From Allopseudospirillum japonicum (GTDB taxonomy: Bacteria; Pseudomonadota; Gammaproteobacteria; Pseudomonadales; Halomonadaceae), in contig NZ_FNYH01000007.1 of assembly GCF_900108915.1 (NCBI RefSeq), forward strand, positions 62,001 through 126,000: DNA of 64,000 bases, given 5' to 3'. The position numbers and the translations under genes are program-made. A model generated the notes under the pieces. It searched no databases and was not told where the DNA came from. It saw only the letters and a program-made list of their open reading frames with translations. Of the stretch, positions 1-6,361 are shown in pieces (the first letter of the stretch is position 1; every line of letters starts with the position of its first letter).

Positions 1-1419
1 CCTACCTGATATCACCGTGTTGAACTCTGCGAGCGTTTGAGAATATATTGCTTCGACGTCTATTCCGCCTGCAAGTGAGTGCAACGCAGACGTCAATGCA
101 GTAGCACCTTTGGCCTTTTCATCAAACATGTTGAGTTGGAATTTAATTTCACTGGCAGCTCTAAGTGAAACCTGCGTTTCCAGCTCCCCCTGCAAACGGG
201 CGAATATGGCATCGGAGACGGCCTGAAAATCTGCGTTGTGATCGCGTGCCAATCGGTTACTGACTATCTCTAGAACCTCTCTTGTGCAGAATAGATTTTC
301 AACCTCGGCAACTGAGAGAACGAAAATTGATTCTTGCTCCAGTTTCTGAATTTCAGCAGGCACTCGCCGGTCTCGATCAATAATTCCAGAGACATTCAGA
401 TGATGAAGTTGGGAATTTGCTTTGAGTGCCTTCACGGACTGAATTACTTGACTACAACTCCCAACGGGAATAACCAAAAAGTCTTTGAGAATCGCCGTGT
501 ATAGAGCGGAATCGTAACTGCCATTTATGCCCTCTACAAAAACGACGGGCTTTCGACTACCAAGGATTTCTAGCAACAAGTCTTCCGGGATGTTGTCGTC
601 CGAATTAAAAGGCTCCCATTCCCAAACGGTTCCATCAAACGATTTGAGCCAAATCTTCTTCGAGCTTTCTTTCGCAGCCGCAAAATCCACGTCGTGGGTT
701 AGGTAGATAAAAAGGCAGTCAGGCCTTAAGTGTTCGATCTCTGTCCAAAGTGGAGTTTGGATAGACTTATGCAAATGCAGTTCAGGTTCATCAACTACGA
801 TGATTCCATTTTGAGGTGCTGCCAGGCATTGGCCAATGAGGTAGAAAACAACCCTTTCTCCATCGCTCATTTCTGATGAGTTATATGTCTTCGATACATC
901 ACTAGAGACAGAAGTTTGAATTCGGAGCCCCCCAATAATCAGTTTCCTATGGGGAAGTATGGTTTCCCATACCTTCTTTACCTTGTCCAATTTCGTTGTT
1001 GGAGGGGATACGCGCAGATCGGTAGCTTTCGATGCGGTTAAGTATTTGGCACTCTCTTCTGTATGGTCGGAGAAAAGGTAGACCATTAACTTCTCGAAGT
1101 CGCTTAGCAGAGATACTGAAGGCTTATCGGCCCAACGGTATGCTTTTTTGTTTTGCCTTCCATGAATTGGGTTGCCAAATAGAAGATCGGTTTCGGCCAA
1201 ATCAATTGCTGTTGGTGTAGATGTATCGGGCATTGCCAAGGATTTCTGGGCTGAAATTCTATGTACGCGTGAAGCATCTGGTGAATTGAATTCGATCCAA
1301 GTTCCCAACCGGGTTTTACCTGCGCCATTGGCACCGACGAACAGTAGGCTATTGGAGGTTTCAATCTCAACATTACCTCGATCCTTCGTTGGCAATGTCA
1401 ATTTGTAATTGTTCAGCAT
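1..1419 (-). CDS. AAA family ATPase with DUF4435/TOPRIM-like C-terminal part (3' end outside window)
   Basis: The minus strand is open from ATG at 1419 to base 1 (473 codons) with no stop, so the gene is partial. The N-terminus has a Walker A motif GANGAGKT at residues 29-36. Mid-protein there is an ABC-like signature (SEMSDGERVVF), a Walker B (GIIVVDEPELHLH) and a following SxTHD-like H-loop region (LTHDVDF), as in OLD/RecF-type SMC-like ATPases. After it comes a VVFVEGINGSYDSALY segment and IIDRD, which resemble the acidic TOPRIM-like motifs of DUF4435 proteins. Such ATPases are frequent in defence loci. It is the fourth visible integron cassette, just downstream of the attC at 1445-1525. 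Function as a nuclease/ATPase defence protein is inference. Confidence 0.82.
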   Translation of the reverse strand, partial: MLNNYKLTLPTKDRGNVEIETSNSLLFVGANGAGKTRLGTWIEFNSPDASRVHRISAQKSLAMPDTSTPTAIDLAETDLLFGNPIHGRQNKKAYRWADKPSVSLLSDFEKLMVYLFSDHTEESAKYLTASKATDLRVSPPTTKLDKVKKVWETILPHRKLIIGGLRIQTSVSSDVSKTYNSSEMSDGERVVFYLIGQCLAAPQNGIIVVDEPELHLHKSIQTPLWTEIEHLRPDCLFIYLTHDVDFAAAKESSKKIWLKSFDGTVWEWEPFNSDDNIPEDLLLEILGSRKPVVFVEGINGSYDSALYTAILKDFLVIPVGSCSQVIQSVKALKANSQLHHLNVSGIIDRDRRVPAEIQKLEQESIFVLSVAEVENLFCTREVLEIVSNRLARDHNADFQAVSDAIFARLQGELETQVSLRAASEIKFQLNMFDEKAKGATALTSALHSLAGGIDVEAIYSQTLAEFNTVISGR

Positions 1420-1444
1420 GTGTGCGTACCTTGGTTTTTATAGG

Positions 1445-1525
1445 GCATAACGCTCGCCATAACCGGCCACAAAAAGTGGAGCGCAGCGCAGCTTTTTGTT
1501 GTCCGAGTTTATGGCTTTGTTAGAA
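1445..1525 (-). other. attC recombination site of the three-gene cassette
   Basis: Read on the minus strand it starts with a TTCTAAC core (R'') and ends with GTTATGC (R'), the expected inverted core pair. Inside, GCCATAA pairs with TTATGGC and ACAAAAAG with CTTTTTGT, giving the folded single-strand structure IntI recognises. It lies immediately after the stop of the 1528-1938 gene and 25 nt before the start of the ATPase gene. Confidence 0.85.
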
Positions 1526-1527
1526 AA

Positions 1528-1938
1528 CTACTTAGAGTAAGGCTCAAATCTATGGCTATTATAATAATAAGCTGTAAACGTACCATCAGACTGAAGCACC
1601 CCTAAACGAATGTCGTAAGGTTCACGAAAGTAGTGAGATCCAGCATCATCTTGCGAATCAAATATTGGGTTCTCGCATACTTCTATAACAACAGCAGGTT
1701 CTCCTTCCAAGGGAAGCTTTCGATCCTTAAAGCCAGATTTCCACCGAACTAGATCGCCTTTTTTAAAAATATGTTGTTGACTATATCGCTCATATAATTC
1801 TAGTAATTTTTCTGGTGTAGCAACTGATTTCTTTTCAGTAATCGCTGAACTTATAAGCTGCTTTAATAGGTCTGTAGCATCAGAGCCCGACTCTTTGCTT
1901 AATAATGACATTAAAGCTTTGCTATCAATTTCCGACAT
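1528..1938 (-). CDS. Hypothetical soluble protein, third gene of a three-gene integron cassette
   Basis: 136 residues, no membrane segment. The first half is helical and polar; the second half begins with FKKGDLVRWKSG and contains FREPYDIRLGVL and a C-terminal HRFEPY, a beta-rich stretch resembling SH3-like barrel domains. I have a sense that this GDLVRWK...REP...RFEP pattern recurs in uncharacterised bacterial proteins but cannot name a family. The start overlaps the end of the preceding 103-residue gene by 14 nt, which implies translational coupling. The stop lies directly before the attC. No function is assigned. Confidence 0.75.
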   Translation of the reverse strand: MSEIDSKALMSLLSKESGSDATDLLKQLISSAITEKKSVATPEKLLELYERYSQQHIFKKGDLVRWKSGFKDRKLPLEGEPAVVIEVCENPIFDSQDDAGSHYFREPYDIRLGVLQSDGTFTAYYYNSHRFEPYSK

Positions 1939-2236
1939 TTCTTAAGCCCTCTACCCTAGTATTAAAATCTATTACATTTGACGTCTTTTCATCAGAAATA
2001 CGGCCAAACATGAAGTTTGATTCGAGGCCGTTTTCATTTAATTCCTTTTCTGAGGTCGTTCTAAGTTCAGCAAGAATCTTCTCAGCGACCATAGACGATA
2101 ACTTTTCCAAATCGACTTCTGGAGATTTAGTTTGCTGGTAGCTCTGTTCCAATTCAATATTATTAAAATTAAAGTACATTGCAGAAAGAAAAATAACGAC
2201 TGCAAGAATGGTAATAACAACAACTAACCAGGCCAC
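1925..2236 (-). CDS. Hypothetical single-pass membrane protein, second gene of the three-gene cassette
   Basis: 103 residues, start codon GTG sharing a base with the stop of the upstream gene (TAGTG). Residues 1-22 (AWLVVVITILAVVIFLSAM) form one N-terminal transmembrane helix. The rest is charged and probably helical, with a coiled-coil-like region around EVDLEKLSSMVAEKILAEL. This arrangement would anchor a cytoplasmic or periplasmic helical domain to the inner membrane. No family recognised. The tight overlaps on both sides say that its product works with its two neighbours. Confidence 0.75.
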   Translation of the reverse strand: MAWLVVVITILAVVIFLSAMYFNFNNIELEQSYQQTKSPEVDLEKLSSMVAEKILAELRTTSEKELNENGLESNFMFGRISDEKTSNVIDFNTRVEGLRNVGN

Positions 2237-2685
2237 TATCGTAACCCTCCATATAAATGTCTTGCTCTATGAAATAAATATGCTTTTCCAACCACAGCAT
2301 AAAGTAAGGTAAGCACAACAGATCCTGTACTTAATGCATTAACCAATTCTTCATTATCAGGAGCATCACTGAATGAAACAATGGAAAATGATGCAATAAC
2401 AAAGCCCATTATTATAATAGGGTAAAAAGCGAATGCAGTTGCTTTCCACAGACTGCCTTCTTTGGACTTTGTGTCATCAAACCAAAAATCCATGGTTACA
2501 CTCATGGTTATAGCCAATGTAAAAAACAGCAGTACACCATCTCTAGTTATATAAAATAGTGATACCTGTTCAGGATATGAGTATAAAGAATATCCGATTT
2601 TAACCCAAAGCTGAGCAAGCCCAAATAAAACTACGAGTATTGTCCAGTAAACCCCTTTTCCTGTAGCTCTAAACATCTCTACCAT
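2236..2685 (-). CDS. Hypothetical four-TM membrane protein, first gene of the three-gene cassette
   Basis: 149 residues with four likely transmembrane helices: about residues 13-30, 46-66, 82-104 and 118-136. A short acidic loop (DDTKSKEGS) sits between helices 2 and 3 and another (DAPDNEE) before helix 4; the C-terminus is basic (HRARHLYGGLR). No known family recognised. It begins about 20 nt after the recombination point of the preceding attC (2706-2762), as expected for the first gene of a cassette, and its stop overlaps the start of the next gene by one base. Could be a membrane effector or a scaffold; this is inference only. Confidence 0.75.
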   Translation of the reverse strand: MVEMFRATGKGVYWTILVVLFGLAQLWVKIGYSLYSYPEQVSLFYITRDGVLLFFTLAITMSVTMDFWFDDTKSKEGSLWKATAFAFYPIIIMGFVIASFSIVSFSDAPDNEELVNALSTGSVVLTLLYAVVGKAYLFHRARHLYGGLR

Positions 2686-2705
2686 GCATCCTCAGTTCTA
2701 TTGTT

Positions 2706-2762
2706 TTCTAACGCTCAAATCAGCCGCGCGTATTTTGCGTCGGCTGCATTGGTTTGTTAAGT
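2706..2762 (-). other. attC recombination site of the NYN cassette
   Basis: On the minus strand: ACTTAAC (R'') at one end, GTTAGAA (R') at the other, with the arms CAGCCGACGC and GCGCGGCTG pairing around a short AAAATAC loop. This is the compact 57-nt type usual in mobile integrons. The last codons and stop (2720-2722) of the NYN gene lie inside this site, so its C-terminal residues are encoded by the attC. Confidence 0.9.
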
Positions 2763-3469
2763 TGCTTTGCTCGTTTCTTATCCTTAACCCACAATACAGA
2801 GCCATTTGTTTTTTTCATTTCAAACAAATCTATTGCCATAAATAGATCGCTCAATTTTTTGAATCCGTAATTTCGCTGGTCAAAAGATGCATGGTTAGAA
2901 ATATGAGTGCCGATAGGTCCAAGCATAGCCCAGCCCTTTTCATCTTCCACTGCTTCGATAGCTTGTCGTAGCAAATTAATTAGTTTGGTATCGCTTTTAA
3001 TATTCCGGATTTGTTTCTGAATGGGTTGTTCAATCTCTACTTCATCGTCTAAATATAGAAAGCGAGAGCAACTGTTCACAAAAGCTACTGGGGCTTTACG
3101 CTCGCCAAAACCAATAACGAATTTACCATCAGCCAGAGCCCTCGTTACTAGGGGAGTAAAATCACAATCAGATGATACAAGGCAAATAACATCAACATTT
3201 TTCGTATAAAGAACATCCATGACATCAATCACCAACGCCATATCAGTCGCATTTTTGCCTTTTGTAAGATCAAATTGCTGAATCGGTTGAATAGCAAACT
3301 CATGCAGCACATCTTCCCAAGCTTTCAGGTTTTGATTTTTCCAGTTCCCATAAGCTTTCCTGATATTGACCACACCATAACGAGCAAGCTCAGACAGCAC
3401 TTTATCAATCTTTTTTGCTGGAGCATTATCAGCATCAATAAATACTGCAATTTTTTCTTTATCTTTCAC
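2720..3469 (-). CDS. NYN-domain (PIN-like) nuclease with LOTUS/OST-HTH-like C-terminus
   Basis: 249 residues. The N-terminal 145 form a NYN/LabA-type PIN-like nuclease domain: acidic FIDADN (D12, D14), a central NATDMALVIDVMD (D76, D82) and VSSDCDFTPL (D101, D103), the usual metal-binding acidic set of this family, followed by VIGFGERKAPVAFVNSC. Residues from about 155 to 230 resemble an OST-HTH/LOTUS RNA-binding domain (LLRQAIEAVEDEKGWAMLG...FGFKKLSDLF type). The predicted role is RNA cleavage. It is the second integron cassette, flanked by attC sites on both sides, and its last residues are encoded within its own attC. A defence or toxin role is inference from the context. Confidence 0.85.
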   Translation of the reverse strand: MKDKEKIAVFIDADNAPAKKIDKVLSELARYGVVNIRKAYGNWKNQNLKAWEDVLHEFAIQPIQQFDLTKGKNATDMALVIDVMDVLYTKNVDVICLVSSDCDFTPLVTRALADGKFVIGFGERKAPVAFVNSCSRFLYLDDEVEIEQPIQKQIRNIKSDTKLINLLRQAIEAVEDEKGWAMLGPIGTHISNHASFDQRNYGFKKLSDLFMAIDLFEMKKTNGSVLWVKDKKRAKQLNKPMQPTQNTRG

Positions 3470-3484
3470 TTATGCCTCCTTGCA

Positions 3485-3581
3485 ACTTAACGCCGCATTA
3501 AGGTGTGACGCGCGCTTGCCATACTGTGAGCGAAGCGAAACCGGCAAGCGTAAGGAATCACTCTTAAATGCTTTGTTAGGC
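3485..3581 (-). other. attC recombination site of the HEPN cassette
   Basis: On the minus strand: GCCTAAC (R'') to GTTAAGT (R'), 97 nt. GCATTTAAG near the start pairs with CTTAATGC near the end, and GCTTGCC with GGCAAGC in the middle. The TAA stop of the HEPN gene is the TAA of R''. Confidence 0.88.
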
Positions 3582-4658
3582 TCGTTCCCTGTGTGACATC
3601 AATGCCTCTAAGCCATTTTTTGCCATAACTTTAAGAATACAATACCTTACAACCCGTTCAAGCCCGTGAAAGCCGGGGGCTTTTTCTAAAATTTTTGCAA
3701 ACTCACTATCAGGAACAACTGGACGCCCACCTCGTAACTCTTCTGCACGTACATTTGGTCGCACCCACCCACCAAATGTTGCACCCACATGAACATATTT
3801 ACTTCTAAGGTCGTATGCTGCACCAATACTGTTTCTGATCTTATCTTTGCTTAAGAACATGAAACCTTGCTGTTCATCGAAAAATTCATCATCCAGTAAG
3901 TTGCAAATGGACTCAACAAAACAACGTTTGATAGACCTAAAGTTGCCTTGAAGCTGCCTAACAACTTTAGCACCATCAGGCATATTCTCTTCGATATTAT
4001 TGAATAACTCCAATATTGAAGGAGCTATAATTTCATCGCGCTCATACGAAAAGAAACTAGCTAATATTTCAGCAGAGGTTATTAAGTGCAAATAAGCTAT
4101 TTCTGGATCAGTTTCCGCATTTTGAAGTGCTCGCATATAAAATTTTGATGCCGCCAGTAATTTCGTTACTGCGTCAGAATCAAGGTCACTACTGAGCAAG
4201 AGCGGAAGAATTGATTCAACAACATTCAGGTTTAATGGAACTCGAAAGCAAGTTCGGGGTTCATATGAGTTGAAGTTATACCTATGATTGGAAATATGAT
4301 TATAAGTCGTTAAATCAGGTGTTTGAAAAAAGCCACTGCCTTCTACCAAACCATGTGAATCAAAGCGTTTACCATATAACACCGATAAGTAAGCACAAAA
4401 TACTTCACCAACCCCTGAGTAATCAGGGATAACAACACCAGCTTGTTTTTCTGGTGGAGCTTCTGTTCTAAATGCAATCATGTAAGCATTTCTTGAAACA
4501 GGGCTTTCAGTCCCTCTGACACGACCAGACTCACTTGCAAAATGACTATGCGCATGAGTTATAAGAAAGGCTTCATTTTCATACTCTCCAATTAGCCTGC
4601 TGGTCGTTGATACCAACAACTTTTGAATGCTTTCATCTGGTCTTAACGATAATGTCAT
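3576..4658 (-). CDS. HEPN-domain protein (ApeA-like), first integron cassette
   Basis: 360 residues, soluble. The C-terminal third is a helical HEPN-type domain whose conserved R-x4-H motif is visible as R285-SKYV-H290 within AYDLRSKYVHVGA; the preceding KDKIRNSIG is also typical of Apea-like HEPN proteins. The N-terminal 140 residues form a beta-rich domain I do not recognise. HEPN proteins with this motif are commonly metal-independent RNases in toxin-antitoxin and abortive infection systems, e.g. ApeA. It sits directly next to attI, the position of the most recently inserted and best expressed cassette, with a good AGAGGA ribosome site just inside the insertion point. RNase activity is inferred. 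Confidence 0.72.
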   Translation of the reverse strand: MTLSLRPDESIQKLLVSTTSRLIGEYENEAFLITHAHSHFASESGRVRGTESPVSRNAYMIAFRTEAPPEKQAGVVIPDYSGVGEVFCAYLSVLYGKRFDSHGLVEGSGFFQTPDLTTYNHISNHRYNFNSYEPRTCFRVPLNLNVVESILPLLLSSDLDSDAVTKLLAASKFYMRALQNAETDPEIAYLHLITSAEILASFFSYERDEIIAPSILELFNNIEENMPDGAKVVRQLQGNFRSIKRCFVESICNLLDDEFFDEQQGFMFLSKDKIRNSIGAAYDLRSKYVHVGATFGGWVRPNVRAEELRGGRPVVPDSEFAKILEKAPGFHGLERVVRYCILKVMAKNGLEALMSHRERA

Positions 4659-4674
4659 TTAATTTCCTCTGAGA

Positions 4675-4825
4675 GCCTAACATTTAGTATAAGGCACTTT
4701 TGCCTTGTTATTTTGTATTGGTGTCTTTTTCAGGTATTTATGCTCTTGTATTGGGTTAAACCTGTTTTTTTGACAGGTTATACAATATTGTATTTAACTC
4801 CCTATCATAGCGAAAAGGCAATTTT
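4675..4825. other. attI-like region between intI and the first cassette
   Basis: The GTTAGGC core (minus strand, 4681 to 4675) marks the crossover point next to the first cassette. The region to 4825 holds a perfect 6-bp stem AAGGCA-CTTT-TGCCTT at 4691-4706 and AT-rich sequence. On the minus strand TATACT (4690-4685) could be the -10 of a cassette promoter, but no convincing -35 is seen. Confidence 0.7.
4759..4798 (+). promoter_or_regulatory. intI promoter with LexA-like palindrome
   Basis: TTGACA at 4770-4775 is a consensus -35; ATTTAA/TATTTA around 4791-4797 is a weak -10. The -35 overlaps a perfect inverted repeat AACCTGT-N7-ACAGGTT (4759-4779). Integron integrases are commonly SOS-controlled by LexA (CTGT-N8-ACAG); here the spacing is seven rather than eight. 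Confidence 0.6.
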
Positions 4826-5806
4826 ATGAAAAATACACCAAAGAAAGCGTCGTTGCTACATGAAATGCGTAGTATTTTGCGAAGAGAAGGTTATGCTTAC
4901 TCAACGGAGAATAGTTATTGCGATTGGGTACGGCGGTTCGTGACGTTTCATGGGTTTGAAAGCCGAGAAGCGATGTTGGTTGATTCGGCTCAGAAGGTGG
5001 AGTCGTTTTTAACGAATTTGGCGGTGGAGCAAAACGTGGCGCCTTCGACGCAAAATCAGGCGTTAAATGCGTTGGTATATTGTTTTAACCGAGTTTTAAA
5101 TGCACCGTTTACGGAGGTAAAAGCGTGCCGTTCTCGTAAGGAGCCGCGCATTCCGGTGGTGCTTACAAAAAAGGAAGTTGGGGAAGTTTTGTCGTTGATG
5201 GATGGCACAACGGGGTTGATTGTTAAATTATTGTATGCCAGCGGTTTGCGGATTACTGAGGTGGTGCGTTTGCGGGTGCAGGATATTGATTTTGGTTTTA
5301 AGCAAATTACGGTGCGAGATGGTAAGGGCAAAAAAGACCGTGTGACGCCTTTGGCGAATAATCTGGTGCCGTTGTTGGAAGCGCAATTGGCTAAAGTAAA
5401 AACTTTGCATGAACAGGATTTAAAGCAAGGTTTTGGTTCAGTTTATTTGCCTTATGCGTTGGCTAAAAAATACCCGAATGCAGATAAAGAATTGGCCTGG
5501 CAATATGTCTTTCCAAGTCGGAGTTTGGCGGAAGACCCGCGTTCGGGCATGACACGCCGCCATCATGTGGATCAGTCATTGGTGAACAAGGCGATCAAGC
5601 GTGCGGTAAAGCAGTGCGGCATTTTAAAGAAGGTGAGCGCGCATACGTTTCGGCATTCGTTTGCCACCCATTTGCTGCAGACGGGGACGGATATTCGCAC
5701 CATTCAGGCTTTATTGGGGCATGCTAATTTACAAACCACGATGATTTACACTCATGTATTGAAACAGGGCGGACAAGGGGTTGCGAGTCCGTTTGATACG
5801 CTGTGA
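4826..5806 (+). CDS. intI: Integron integrase IntI (tyrosine recombinase)
   Basis: 326 residues, usual length. SAM-like N-terminal DNA-binding domain (residues about 8-95), then the catalytic domain with R142 (ASGLRITE), H273 and R276 (HTFRHS), H299 (LLGH) and the nucleophile Y308 (MIYTHVL). The IntI-specific insertion is present around residues 205-245 (LPYALAKKYPNA, AWQYVFPS, DPRSGMTRRHH), which separates it from XerC/D. It would catalyse attI x attC and attC x attC recombination. Ribosome site AAAAGG lies 7 nt before ATG. The gene diverges from the cassettes across attI, and appears intact, so the integron may be active. Confidence 0.95.
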   Translation: MKNTPKKASLLHEMRSILRREGYAYSTENSYCDWVRRFVTFHGFESREAMLVDSAQKVESFLTNLAVEQNVAPSTQNQALNALVYCFNRVLNAPFTEVKACRSRKEPRIPVVLTKKEVGEVLSLMDGTTGLIVKLLYASGLRITEVVRLRVQDIDFGFKQITVRDGKGKKDRVTPLANNLVPLLEAQLAKVKTLHEQDLKQGFGSVYLPYALAKKYPNADKELAWQYVFPSRSLAEDPRSGMTRRHHVDQSLVNKAIKRAVKQCGILKKVSAHTFRHSFATHLLQTGTDIRTIQALLGHANLQTTMIYTHVLKQGGQGVASPFDTL

Positions 5807-5896
5807 TTGAAACCGCCAGGCTTGGTGGTCTTGTTGGTATTCAATGAATGAACTTGTTTAAATGAGCTCACTGGATTCAATGCAGGATTAAACGAT

Positions 5897-6100
5897 ATGG
5901 CGGTGTTTTCGATTCAGCTTTTCCCAGTTTGGGTGTTGATATTTTCGGTGTATGCGTTTTGGGTACCGTGTTTTTTTGTGGCGTTGAAAAGCGCGATAGT
6001 GCCGTTGTTGATGGCGGTGATGCTGGGCATGGGGATGACGTTGCGCTGGGCGGATTTTCGTCGGGTTCGCACCCATTGGTGGGCGATTGTGCTTGGCGTG
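5897..6100 (+). pseudogene. 5' fragment of a bile acid:sodium symporter (BASS) family transporter gene
   Basis: About 68 codons starting at ATG 5897 match the start of BASS transporters: a first helix (FPVWVLIFSVYAFW) and FFVALKSAIVPLLMAVMLG followed by GMTLRWADFRRV, a hallmark of the family. The intact protein would have about 300 residues and 8-10 helices. Homology stops at about 6098, where the sequence runs into the reverse-oriented brxL remnant, and the frame ends at 6124. It is a truncated relic with no likely function. Confidence 0.75.
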
Positions 6101-6238
6101 AGTTCATGTTATAGAACAAGTTAGCCACAGTTGTTTGTCCACCCGAGACAAGCAATGAGTTTGGTGAGCACTCTTTGTAGACATGGCTTTTACCTGTCCC
6201 TCTTGGTCCGAGCTCACAAACGTTGTAAGTGATACGGC
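6094..6238 (-). pseudogene. brxL fragment (BREX Lon-like protein), internal piece
   Basis: On the minus strand about 47 codons read YNVCELGPRGTGKSHVYK, then ECSPNSLLVSGGQTTVANLF and YNMNSRQ. This is the Walker A region of BrxL, the AAA+/Lon-like protein of type 1 BREX phage-defence systems (from memory of the family). Neither the N-terminal part nor the protease part is present. The piece joins the BASS gene fragment at about 6091-6098, where CTTGGCG could belong to either gene. It is a relic of a deleted BREX locus. Confidence 0.72.
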
Positions 6239-6283
6239 AATACATTGAGCAGCAAACTCGGCCATATTAAAACGAGCTGAACC

Positions 6284-6314
6284 AAAAAATTTCCTCCCCT
6301 AGAAGAGGAGGAAA
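6284..6314 (-). terminator. Rho-independent terminator of gshA
   Basis: On the minus strand TTTCCTCC - 9-nt loop - GGAGGAAA followed by TTTTTT, 48 nt past the gshA stop. Confidence 0.85.
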
Positions 6315-6361
6315 GCACCTGCATAAAATGGCTAATAAAGCGCAGCAATCACAAAAAAGTG

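Larger units (their letters stand above)
1..5806. mobile_element. Chromosomal integron: intI, attI-like site and minus-strand cassette array (left end open)
   Basis: An integron integrase gene on the plus strand diverges from a row of minus-strand genes separated by attC-type sites (3485-3581, 2706-2762, 1445-1525). An attI-like GTTAGGC core lies at 4675-4681 between them. Cassette order from attI is HEPN gene, NYN gene, three-gene cassette, AAA ATPase. The three attC sites differ in length (97, 57 and 81 nt) and sequence, unlike the uniform sites of large Vibrio-type superintegrons, so the cassettes probably have different sources. The array continues beyond the left edge, so its total size is unknown. 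Confidence 0.88.

Noticed and set aside
5877-6245. Single 122-residue minus-strand protein
   Set aside because: Only its first part matches BrxL; the rest is the antisense of the BASS fragment, so it is not one gene.
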